A DNA stretch of 36,781 bases from Vicingaceae bacterium. Its GTDB lineage: Bacteria; Bacteroidota; Bacteroidia; Flavobacteriales_E; Vicingaceae. Shown here in pieces: positions 9,074 to 15,623 of the stretch; the first letter of the stretch is position 1, and each line of letters begins with the position of its first letter. The stretch spans positions 1-36,781 of the forward strand of contig JAHYJH010000019.1 in the NCBI GenBank assembly GCA_019429185.1. The letters are read 5' to 3'. A program made the position numbers and the translations under genes. Under the pieces are notes generated by a model. The model saw only the letters and a list, made by a program, of their open reading frames with translations. It was not told the DNA's origin and searched no databases.

Positions 9074-9101
9074 AATTAGTAAACTCAAAAACTAATTTTT
9101 T
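9074..9101 (+). terminator. Rho-independent terminator-like hairpin after the 509-residue protein
   Basis: AATTAGT (9074-9080) pairs with ACTAATT (9091-9097) around a 10-nt A-rich loop and is followed by TTTT. It starts five bases after the stop codon. The stem is only 7 bp and AT-rich, so efficiency is uncertain. Confidence 0.5.
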
Positions 9102-9116
9102 CAATTCGTATTTTTC

Positions 9117-9128
9117 TTACTTTTACGG
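9117..9128 (+). promoter_or_regulatory. Candidate -7 promoter element of the histidine kinase gene
   Basis: TTACTTTTACGG resembles the Bacteroidota -7 element TAnnTTTG imperfectly. It lies 5 bp before the ATG at 9134, so transcription from it would leave almost no 5' leader. The same kind of sequence precedes the genes at 13006, 14858 and 30794. Confidence 0.35.
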
Positions 9129-9133
9129 TTAGT

Positions 9134-10408
9134 ATGAATACCAAAACCATCCGTATCATCATCGTTTTTGCTGTGGTTTCCCTTGTAGGGATGATTGCTA
9201 CTCAAATTTTTTGGGTAAAAAACGCTTATAATTTAGAAGAAAAGCAATTCAACGACAGGGTTCACTTAGCGTTAACCAATGTTACCCGAGAGTTGTTGAA
9301 AATTAACAAAGATGAATCGGTATTGATGAATCCTGTGAAGCAAGTTAGTTCTAATTATTTTACCACCATAATTAATGATACGGTTCATCCTTACCTATTA
9401 GAAACCTTATTAAAAAAACATTTTACTAACCGCAATTTGAATATTGATTTTGAGTATGTGATTTATGATTGTTTCACTGATTCTGTGGTGTTTGGGAATT
9501 ACATTTCCATTGAAGAAACTGATAAAGATGAACTTCAAGCTGTTTCTTATAATATGGAATGGGATAAAGATGGACACTATTTTGGGGTTTATTTTCCCAC
9601 TAAACAAACTTACATTATGAATAAAATGGGGATTTGGATTTTCTCATCTTCCATCATTCTTATTATCATTATGTTCTTTTCTTATACCATTAATATTATA
9701 TTGAAGCAAAAACGACTTTCTGAAATTAAAAACGATTTTATAAACAACATTACCCACGAGTTTAAAACGCCTATTTCTACTATTTCGCTGTCGGCAGAAG
9801 TATTGCTTAACCCAGATATTATAAACCAGCCCGAAAGATTGAAAAACTATGCTAAAATAATACAGGATGAAAATAACAGGTTAAAAAATCAGGTGGACAA
9901 AGTGTTGCAACTGGCAACCATTGAACGAGATAAATTGAAACTAGAAAATGAAGCTATTGATATTCATCAACTCATTACTGAATCTGTGAAAAGTTTTGAA
10001 CTTTTAGTAAATCAAAAGGAAGGCATAATAACTACCAACCTTAATGCAACTAATTTTATTTTTTATGGAGATAAAGTGCATATTTCCAATGCGTTGTACA
10101 ATTTAATTGACAATGCTATTAAATATTCACCTGAAAAACCCGAAATTAGCATTTCCACATCGCCTTATAAAGATGGTATTGAAATTAGTGTAAGAGATAA
10201 TGGAATTGGTATTTCTGATGAAGCTCACAAACAAATTTTTGAAAAATTTTATAGAGAACCAACAGGAAATGTGCATAATATAAAAGGTTTTGGATTAGGG
10301 TTAAACTACGTAAAAACAATAGTTGAAGCCTATAATGGAACAGTTCGGTTAGTAAGTAAAAAAGGAGAAGGTTCTACTTTTATAATTAAGCTACCATTAA
10401 AAATGTAA
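9134..10408 (+). CDS. Sensor histidine kinase, RprX-like
   Basis: Membrane-bound kinase of 424 residues. Transmembrane segments lie at about 7-28 and 166-190 and enclose a periplasmic sensor of about 135 residues with no recognised fold. The HisKA domain carries NITHEFKTP with the phosphorylatable His at 208. The HATPase domain shows the N box (LYNLIDNAIKYS), the G1 box (VRDNGIGIS) and the G2 box (GFGLGLNYVK). All catalytic motifs look intact. The short N-terminal helix running directly into a sensor is typical of the kinases paired with RprY-like regulators in Bacteroidota; the signal is unknown. The response regulator starts within about 30 bp downstream, so the two form one operon. Confidence 0.93.
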   Translation: MNTKTIRIIIVFAVVSLVGMIATQIFWVKNAYNLEEKQFNDRVHLALTNVTRELLKINKDESVLMNPVKQVSSNYFTTIINDTVHPYLLETLLKKHFTNRNLNIDFEYVIYDCFTDSVVFGNYISIEETDKDELQAVSYNMEWDKDGHYFGVYFPTKQTYIMNKMGIWIFSSSIILIIIMFFSYTINIILKQKRLSEIKNDFINNITHEFKTPISTISLSAEVLLNPDIINQPERLKNYAKIIQDENNRLKNQVDKVLQLATIERDKLKLENEAIDIHQLITESVKSFELLVNQKEGIITTNLNATNFIFYGDKVHISNALYNLIDNAIKYSPEKPEISISTSPYKDGIEISVRDNGIGISDEAHKQIFEKFYREPTGNVHNIKGFGLGLNYVKTIVEAYNGTVRLVSKKGEGSTFIIKLPLKM

Positions 10409-10436
10409 CAATGTGAAAATTATCAATTTAAAAAAT

Positions 10437-11144
10437 ATGACTAAAGAAAAAAAAATACACATTTTATTAGCCGAAGATGATACCAATCTTGGATTTGTTG
10501 TGCAAGACAATCTTAAAGCCATTGGTTATGATGTAACTTTGTGTATAGATGGAGAACAAGCCTTAAAAACTTATGTAAATGGCACTTTCGATGCTTGTAT
10601 TTTAGATGTTATGATGCCCAAAAAAGGTGGTTTTGAGGTGGCAGAAACTATCAGAGAAATTAACAAAGAAATTCCTATTATTTTTTTAACTGCAAAATCA
10701 CTTCAACCAGATAAAGTAAAAGGATTTACCATTGGAGCTGACGATTATATTACCAAACCTTTTGATTTCCAGGAATTTTTGCTCCGTTTGGAAGCCGTTC
10801 TCAGAAGGAGTAATATCTTAATTGATAAAGAACAAGAAAAGGTATTGTTTTATACTATTGGAAGATACCAATTTGATGTAAAAAATCAACTTTTAACTTC
10901 AAAAGGGGATGAGCGAAATCTTACTAAAAAAGAAGCTAAAATTTTAACCTATTTATGTCAACATCAAAACGATATAGCTCCACGAGAACTTATTCTAAAA
11001 AATATTTGGGGAAATGATGATTATTTTAGCGGTAGAAGTATGGATGTTTTTATTTCTAAACTTCGAAAATATTTAGCTGATGATGAAACCATTTCTATTA
11101 ATAACATTCACGGAGTTGGATTTAAGCTGGAAGTGAAAAACTAA
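10437..11144 (+). CDS. OmpR-family response regulator, RprY-like
   Basis: DNA-binding partner of the kinase encoded just upstream. The receiver domain covers about residues 5-120, with acidic pocket AEDD, phospho-acceptor Asp in ACILDVMMPK (residue 57 from this start), and FLTAKS containing the conserved Thr and Lys. A winged-helix domain occupies about 135-233 (LTKKEAKILTYLCQH, GRSMDVFISKLRKYL, IHGVGFKL). I place the start at the ATG at 10437 (MTKEKKIHILL), because family members begin a few residues before the first strand; an upstream in-frame GTG at 10413 would add eight unlikely residues. The stop overlaps the stop of the convergent gene by 4 bp. Target genes are not evident. Confidence 0.93.
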   Translation: MTKEKKIHILLAEDDTNLGFVVQDNLKAIGYDVTLCIDGEQALKTYVNGTFDACILDVMMPKKGGFEVAETIREINKEIPIIFLTAKSLQPDKVKGFTIGADDYITKPFDFQEFLLRLEAVLRRSNILIDKEQEKVLFYTIGRYQFDVKNQLLTSKGDERNLTKKEAKILTYLCQHQNDIAPRELILKNIWGNDDYFSGRSMDVFISKLRKYLADDETISINNIHGVGFKLEVKN

Positions 11145-11416
11145 TCAACTGTAGAAGTTTCATTTTCTTTTTCTTCGGCAACACACTCAATATCTTTCTT
11201 GGTAAGATAGTAAATATTGATAATAATAATTGCAGTGTTGGTAATGATAATGGGCCAAGAGAAATCTAAAAGAACTCCATAAGCAACAAAAAGGGTACAT
11301 CCCATGGTGTTTAACATACGTAGTTTTTTTATGTTTTTCATTAAAAATGAACCTAAAACAAGTAAAGAGGCGAAGTATCCAATAAATTCGGTGGTAGAAA
11401 TTCCTAAATTTTCCAT
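11141..11416 (-). CDS. Small membrane protein, YgjV-like
   Basis: A 91-residue protein with about three hydrophobic helices: around 8-26 (FIGYFASLLVLGSFLMKN), 34-52 and 54-70 (PIIITNTAIIIINIYYL). The charged C-terminal tail (ECVAEEKENETS) is probably cytoplasmic. The pattern, with a KNIKKLRMLN loop between helices, resembles the YgjV-type inner-membrane proteins and small PQ-loop-like proteins. No biochemical role is known to me. It converges on the response regulator, overlapping its stop codon by 4 bp, and has its own transcription. The ATG at 11416 gives a sensible hydrophobic start. Confidence 0.7.
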   Translation of the reverse strand: MENLGISTTEFIGYFASLLVLGSFLMKNIKKLRMLNTMGCTLFVAYGVLLDFSWPIIITNTAIIIINIYYLTKKDIECVAEEKENETSTVD

Positions 11417-11444
11417 AAGTAATGTGTGTTATTTATAAAGTTGT

Positions 11445-11567
11445 GAGACTGAACTGTAAAGTTTAAATTCGAGGCTTTCGAAGTTTTGAAAATCAGGAGT
11501 TTACTTTCGTAAATGATTGATTTTTAAAACGAGAATAACGAAGAAGTTGAACTTTACAGACAGACTC
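11445..11567. mobile_element. Full-length hairpin element, 123 bp (copy A)
   Basis: The outer arms GAGACTGAACTGTAAAGTTT (11445-11464) and the reverse complement of the right end (GAGTCTGTCTGTAAAGTTC...) match with few changes. Pairing continues inward through a weaker middle to a perfect TTTAC-TTTC-GTAAA tip (11500-11513). The geometric centre of the element coincides with this 4-nt loop, so the whole element is one imperfect hairpin. Its right end abuts the stop codon of the L-2-hydroxyglutarate oxidase gene. The right-arm segments AAAACGAGAATAACGAAGAA and ACTTTACAG recur at 15514-15612. It encodes nothing and is probably a non-autonomous element. Confidence 0.7.
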
Positions 11568-12790
11568 TAACTAAGGTTAAAATGTTGACTTGCCATATTA
11601 GTTATCTCATCTCCAATAGCAAGGCAGGCTGTAGCTGCTGGAGATGGTGCATTCAAAACATGTATGCTTTTGTTTTTATACTCTATTCTAAAATCGTCTT
11701 TTGTATCACCATTTTCATTGAGCAACATGGCTCTAACTCCAGCTCTCCCAGGTTTAATATCATCCATAGTTAAAGAGGGAATCAAGCGTTGAAGTGTTTT
11801 TAAAAATAATTTTTTTGAAAAGGCTCTTCGGTATTCATTAATAGCAAACTTAGGATTATTGAAAAGTAATTTCCACGTTCCTTTATAGGTAATAGCGTCA
11901 ATAGTATCTATTAAGTTAAAATCAGTTTTTTTATATCCTTCACGTTTAAAAGTCATTACAGCATTCGGTCCACATTCAATGTCTTCTGTTGTCATACGAG
12001 TAAAATGAACGCCCAAAAAAGGAAAATCAGGATTAGGAATCGGATAAATAAGATTTTTAACTTTATGCTTTGCTTTATCCGTTAATTCATAATAATCGCC
12101 TCTAAACCCAACCACTTTTTCTTTTAAATCAACACCATCTTTTATCGCTAATCTATCGGCTTGCAAACCGGCACAGAAAATCATATAATTTGTGATGAAT
12201 TTATTTTTGGTTGTGCTTATTTCTGTAGTTGAATCTCCATGTTTGTAAGAAAGCACTTCTTCTCCTGTAATTATTTCACTTTGGGGTTGTAAATCAACAA
12301 CTAACGCTGCTAATTTTTCGGTTGTAGCTTTATAATCAATGATACCGGTGCATGGAACCCAAATTCCGCCAATACCTTCTACAAAAGGTTCAATTTCTTT
12401 TAATCTTTTAGCATCAATTTTTTCAATTCCTTCGGTATTATTGGCAATTCCATTTTCAAAAATTTTGTTCATAAAAGGAAGTTCACTTTCATTCACAGCA
12501 ACAACAACTTTTCCACACACATCATGCTTAATATTGTGTTCTTTAGCAAAGGCAACCAATTGTTTTCTTCCGTCAACACAAGTTCTTGCTTTTGCGGAGC
12601 CAGGTTTGTAATACAATCCTGAATGAATTACACCAGAATTGTTTCCTGTTTGGTGGCTTGCCAAATGCGTTTCTTTTTCTATTAAGAGTAGTTTTAAATT
12701 TGGAAATTTAAGTTGTAATTTGTATGCTGTTGCAGTACCAACAATACCACCTCCCACTATCGTAATATCGAATTTTTTATTAGGTTGCAC
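11567..12790 (-). CDS. lhgO: L-2-hydroxyglutarate oxidase/dehydrogenase
   Basis: FAD-dependent enzyme oxidising L-2-hydroxyglutarate to 2-oxoglutarate, usually membrane-associated and feeding electrons to the respiratory chain. The 407 residues fit the family. The N-terminal Rossmann motif is ITIVGGGIVGTATAYKL (about 9-25), and it is followed by SHQTGNNSGVIHSGLYYKPGS (family-specific; about 45-65: SHQTGNNSGVIHSG then LYYKPGS). PGRAGVRAMLL near 352-362 and HVLNAPSPAATACLAIG near 382-398 complete the FAD/substrate fold. The start is a GTG (12790), since no ATG fits. It is divergent from etfB-etfA across 215 bp, which suggests a possible functional link to ETF. The stop codon touches the hairpin element at 11445-11567. 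Confidence 0.93.
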   Translation of the reverse strand: MQPNKKFDITIVGGGIVGTATAYKLQLKFPNLKLLLIEKETHLASHQTGNNSGVIHSGLYYKPGSAKARTCVDGRKQLVAFAKEHNIKHDVCGKVVVAVNESELPFMNKIFENGIANNTEGIEKIDAKRLKEIEPFVEGIGGIWVPCTGIIDYKATTEKLAALVVDLQPQSEIITGEEVLSYKHGDSTTEISTTKNKFITNYMIFCAGLQADRLAIKDGVDLKEKVVGFRGDYYELTDKAKHKVKNLIYPIPNPDFPFLGVHFTRMTTEDIECGPNAVMTFKREGYKKTDFNLIDTIDAITYKGTWKLLFNNPKFAINEYRRAFSKKLFLKTLQRLIPSLTMDDIKPGRAGVRAMLLNENGDTKDDFRIEYKNKSIHVLNAPSPAATACLAIGDEITNMASQHFNLS

Positions 12791-12953
12791 AAGAAAGAGT
12801 TGTTAAAATGATACACTTAAAAATAAGAATGCGAATGTATCAACATTTTTTTTATGAAGTGCTATTTTCCTAAGAAATCATTCGTTTTAGATAGTTTTTT
12901 ATTAATTCTTCATTTTTGTCCTTAAAAGTCATTTTATTTTACATTCATTATGC

Positions 12954-12965
12954 TTACTTTCGTAA
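12954..12965 (+). promoter_or_regulatory. Candidate -7 promoter region of etfB
   Basis: TTACTTTCGTAA contains TACTTTCG, one base off the Bacteroidota -7 consensus TAnnTTTG, 40 bp before the etfB start. No clear -33 TTG is seen at the usual 17-23 bp distance. The same 12 bases form the tip of the hairpin element at 11501-11512. Confidence 0.4.
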
Positions 12966-13005
12966 CTCGAAAATTTAGTGCTATATAAACAATAAAATAT
13001 AATAA

Positions 13006-13746
13006 ATGAAAATAGTAGTATGTATTAGTAAAGCCCCTGATACCACTTCAAAAATTGCATTTAAAGAAAATAATACGCAATTTGATGAAGCAGGAATTCA
13101 ATTTATAATTAATCCTTATGACGAGTGGTATGCGTTGGTTAGGGCATTAGAATTAAAAGAAGCTAACGGTGGTAATGTAACTGTTTTAAATGTTGGTGGA
13201 GCAGAAAATGACCCGATTATCAGAAAAGCATTAGCAATTGGAGCTGATGATGCTGCAAGAATTGATGCACCAACAAATGATGCATTATTTATTGCAAAAC
13301 AAATTGCAGCTTATCTAAAAAGTAATCCAGCCGATTTGGTATTTTTTGGTAAAGAAACTATTGATTATAATGGTTCTCAGGTTGGTGGAATGGTATCTGC
13401 TTTGTTAGATTTACCTTATGTTTCACTAGCTTCAAAATTAGAACTTAATGGAACAACAGCTATGCTTGAACGAGAAATTGAAGGAGGAATTGAACTGATT
13501 GAAACTTCTTTACCTTTTGTATTGAGTGCTGCAAAAGGAATGGCAGAAGCTAGAATACCTAATATGAGAGGAATTATGGCTGCCAGAACAAAACCATTAA
13601 ATATAGTTCCCGCTTTTGAAGCATCAAATGCTACAGAAATTAAATCATTCACTTTACCTCCAGCAAAAACAGGTTGTAAATATGTAGATGCTGATAATGT
13701 TGATGAATTAGTTAACTTATTACGTAATGAAGCAAAAGCAATTTAA
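13006..13746 (+). CDS. etfB: Electron transfer flavoprotein beta subunit
   Basis: AMP-binding beta subunit of the ETF heterodimer, which takes electrons from acyl-CoA and related dehydrogenases and passes them to ETF:quinone oxidoreductase. The 246-residue length is normal. Visible features: KIVVCISKAPDT at the N-terminus, NPYDEWYALVRALELKE (about 36-52), DLVFFGKETIDYNGSQVGGM (about 105-124; nucleotide-binding signature region) and the C-terminal VDADNVDELVNLL recognition loop. The etfA gene follows after 111 bp carrying short repeated words, so co-transcription is likely. A promoter-like TTACTTTCG lies 44-52 bp upstream. Confidence 0.95.
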   Translation: MKIVVCISKAPDTTSKIAFKENNTQFDEAGIQFIINPYDEWYALVRALELKEANGGNVTVLNVGGAENDPIIRKALAIGADDAARIDAPTNDALFIAKQIAAYLKSNPADLVFFGKETIDYNGSQVGGMVSALLDLPYVSLASKLELNGTTAMLEREIEGGIELIETSLPFVLSAAKGMAEARIPNMRGIMAARTKPLNIVPAFEASNATEIKSFTLPPAKTGCKYVDADNVDELVNLLRNEAKAI

Positions 13747-13768
13747 ATAAATAATTAAACAATTTTAA

Positions 13769-13842
13769 AATGTAGCAATTTAGCAATGCGTAAAAACTAA
13801 AAGAACAAAATTTTAATTTTTACATTGTTACATTAAACCATT
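13769..13842. repeat. Imperfect inverted repeat of AATGTAACAATG-type words between etfB and etfA
   Basis: The left arm (13769-13798) contains AATTTAGCAATG and TAAAAACT. The right arm (13815-13842) contains AATTTTTACATTGTTACATT, its approximate reverse complement. The same word on the plus strand, AATGTAACAATGTGAAAATT, occurs at 10402-10421 across the histidine kinase stop codon and differs by one base. This looks like a simple-sequence spacer repeat, possibly able to fold in mRNA between the two etf genes. Confidence 0.5.
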
Positions 13843-13857
13843 AATACATTAAAAGTT

Positions 13858-14805
13858 ATGTCAGTTTTAATATATACAGATACAAGCAACGGAGCATTTA
13901 CAAAAAACGCCTTTGAAGCTGCAAATTATGGTTCATTAGTCGCTAAAAACGAAGGAACATCAGCAACAGCAATAGTAATTGGAGAAGCAAAAGATATTTC
14001 AATTTTAGGCACTTATGGTATTACGAAAGTATTGCATTTCAATGAGGCGTTACTTACTAATTTTGACCCTCAAAAAGTGGCACAAATAATTATTGAAGCA
14101 GCAAAAAAAATAAGTGCTACAACCATTATTTTAGCTCATGACTATTCAGGAAAAGCAGTTGCACCAATTTTAGCAGCAAAACTCGATGTTGGTTTAGTTA
14201 CCGGAGCAGTTGCATTGCCAGAGGGAAACACAGTTAAAAAAACAGTTTTTTCAGGAAAAGCATTTGCCACTATTGAAATTAAAACTCCAACAAAAATTAT
14301 TACTGTGTTGCCTAATGCAGTCGAAAAACAAACTTTTTCAGAAACACTAAGTACTGAAGCATTTTCATGCGAAATTCCTTCAACTCGTTTAACAGTGAAA
14401 GAAGTTAAAAAAGCATCGAACGAATTGTCATTAACAGAAGCAGATATCGTTGTTTCAGCAGGTAGAGGTTTGAAAGGACCAGAAAACTGGGGAATGATAG
14501 AGGAATTAGCCAAAGAATTAGGTGCAGCAACAGCTTGTTCCAGACCAGTAGCTGATATTGGTTGGAGACCTCATCATGAACATGTTGGGCAAACAGGTTT
14601 GGCAATTCGCCCAAATTTATATATTGCAATAGGAATTTCAGGAGCTATTCAACATTTAGCTGGAGTAAATGGAAGCAAAGTGATTGTTGTTATCAATACC
14701 GATGCAGAAGCACCATTTTTTAAAGCTGCTGATTATGGCATTGTGGGTGATGCATTTGAGGTAGTTCCAAAATTAATTCAAGCAGTTAAAAAATTAAAAG
14801 CATAA
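13858..14805 (+). CDS. etfA: Electron transfer flavoprotein alpha subunit
   Basis: FAD-binding alpha subunit of ETF, 315 residues, the normal length. The N-terminal domain (1-190) covers the divergent half. The C-terminal domain carries the FAD signature VVSAGRGLKGPENW (about 198-211), CSRPVADIGW (223-232), HVGQTG (about 240-245), PNLYIAIGISGAIQHLAG (about 251-268) and VINTDAEAPFFKAADYGIVGD (in two parts; about 277-297). All are characteristic. It pairs with the EtfB encoded immediately upstream. A strong terminator follows 17 bp after the stop, which ends the etf operon. Confidence 0.96.
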   Translation: MSVLIYTDTSNGAFTKNAFEAANYGSLVAKNEGTSATAIVIGEAKDISILGTYGITKVLHFNEALLTNFDPQKVAQIIIEAAKKISATTIILAHDYSGKAVAPILAAKLDVGLVTGAVALPEGNTVKKTVFSGKAFATIEIKTPTKIITVLPNAVEKQTFSETLSTEAFSCEIPSTRLTVKEVKKASNELSLTEADIVVSAGRGLKGPENWGMIEELAKELGAATACSRPVADIGWRPHHEHVGQTGLAIRPNLYIAIGISGAIQHLAGVNGSKVIVVINTDAEAPFFKAADYGIVGDAFEVVPKLIQAVKKLKA

Positions 14806-14821
14806 GTAGGTATAAATTAAT

Positions 14822-14846
14822 AGAAGGTAGTTTTACCTTCTTTTTT
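14822..14846 (+). terminator. Rho-independent terminator of the etf operon
   Basis: AGAAGGTA (14822-14829) pairs perfectly with TACCTTCT (14834-14841) around a GTTT loop and runs into a T-tract. It is placed 17 bp after the etfA stop. The next gene begins at 14858, so its promoter must overlap this structure. Confidence 0.8.
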
Positions 14847-14854
14847 ACTTTTCG
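14845..14854 (+). promoter_or_regulatory. Candidate -7 promoter element overlapping the terminator T-tract
   Basis: TTACTTTTCG resembles other -7-like motifs in this window but ends only 3 bp before the ATG of the DUF151 gene. If used, the mRNA would be leaderless or nearly so. The alternative is read-through of the etf terminator. Confidence 0.3.
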
Positions 14855-14857
14855 TGA

Positions 14858-15472
14858 ATGGATAAAATAGCATTAGAAATAATAGGACTTTCATATAGCC
14901 AAACTCAAACAGGAGCTTATGCCTTAGTGTTGGGAGAAACGGTAGGAGCAAAACGCAGGTTACCAATTATTATTGGAGGTTTTGAAGCTCAGGCAATAGC
15001 AATTGAATTAGAAGCGATGACACCAAGCAGACCCTTAACGCACGATTTATTTAAAAGTTTAGCCGATTCTTACGAAATTCAAGTAAACGAAGTAATAATT
15101 TATAATTTAGTTGAAGGAATTTTTTATGCAAAATTAATTACTCAACAAGGAGATAAAATAATAGAAGTAGATACAAGAACTTCAGATGCTATTGCTTTAG
15201 CTGTTAGATTCAAATGCCCTATTTTTTCCTATGAATTTATTTTATCAAGAGCTGGAATTATTTTAGAAGAAGGTCATTTAACAAAAGATGTAGAGGATGA
15301 ACTAGAACAAATTGATGAGGAAGAAAATGAGGATAATAAGAAAAAACCATTGAGCTACGAAGAAATGTCTATTTCCGAATTAAATAAAATGCTACAAGAA
15401 GCTATAGAAAGAGAGAATTACGAAGAGGCTTCAAGAATAAAGCTAGAGATTGACAAACGAAATGCTAATTAG
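14858..15472 (+). CDS. Bifunctional nuclease (DUF151) family protein with C-terminal UVR motif
   Basis: The 204-residue protein has a DUF151/bifunctional-nuclease domain at about 1-130. Signatures are GAYALVLGE, LPIIIGGFEAQAIAIELE, RPLTHDLFKSL and VDTRTSDAIALAVRFKCPIF. A charged linker follows (EDELEQIDEEENEDNKKK), then a UvrB/UvrC-type UVR motif at about 166-201 (ELNKMLQEAIERENYEEASRIK). This two-part architecture is common in Bacteroidota. Plant relatives have been described as DNase/RNase; activity in this bacterial form is unproven. The ATG at 14858 gives the standard N-terminus, but lies only 3 bp after a promoter-like motif. Cytoplasmic. Confidence 0.9.
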   Translation: MDKIALEIIGLSYSQTQTGAYALVLGETVGAKRRLPIIIGGFEAQAIAIELEAMTPSRPLTHDLFKSLADSYEIQVNEVIIYNLVEGIFYAKLITQQGDKIIEVDTRTSDAIALAVRFKCPIFSYEFILSRAGIILEEGHLTKDVEDELEQIDEEENEDNKKKPLSYEEMSISELNKMLQEAIERENYEEASRIKLEIDKRNAN

Positions 15473-15491
15473 TGCCTATGTTTGTAATCCA

Positions 15492-15513
15492 ACAAGGGGT
15501 CATGACCCCTTGT
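15492..15513. repeat. 22-bp perfect palindrome
   Basis: ACAAGGGGTCA is followed directly by its exact reverse complement TGACCCCTTGT, with no central loop base. It lies 20 bp after the DUF151 stop and directly before the element relative at 15514. It lacks a T-tract, so it is not a classical terminator. It resembles the stop-proximal palindromes at 24179, 25243 and 34658 in position but not in sequence. Confidence 0.75.
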
Positions 15514-15612
15514 CAAAACGAGAATAACGAAGAACCGAACGAAGTGAGCTCATGAAAACCTATAAAAACAATAACAAAACTGAATAAGTTGGACTTTACA
15601 GGCAGCCTCTAA
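15514..15612. mobile_element. Partial or rearranged relative of the 11445 hairpin element (copy B)
   Basis: Begins with AAAACGAGAATAACGAAGAA (15515-15534), identical to copy A, and ends with GTTGGACTTTACAGGCAGCC and TCTAATTAA, close to copy A's right end. About 50 bp of unrelated DNA lies between these segments and the left arm is missing. It is therefore a half-element with an insertion or a different subfamily. It lies just upstream of the nucleoside transporter gene, so that gene's promoter may lie within it. Confidence 0.6.
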
Positions 15613-15623
15613 TTAATATGTAA

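Noticed and set aside
10413-10436. GTG start giving a response regulator eight residues longer
   Set aside because: The extra residues are Asn/Lys-rich and lie before the normal first strand of the receiver domain; the ATG at 10437 fits the family better.
14142-14513. 123-residue minus-strand frame within etfA
   Set aside because: It is antisense to a clearly coding gene, and its protein has no signal, domain or start context of its own.
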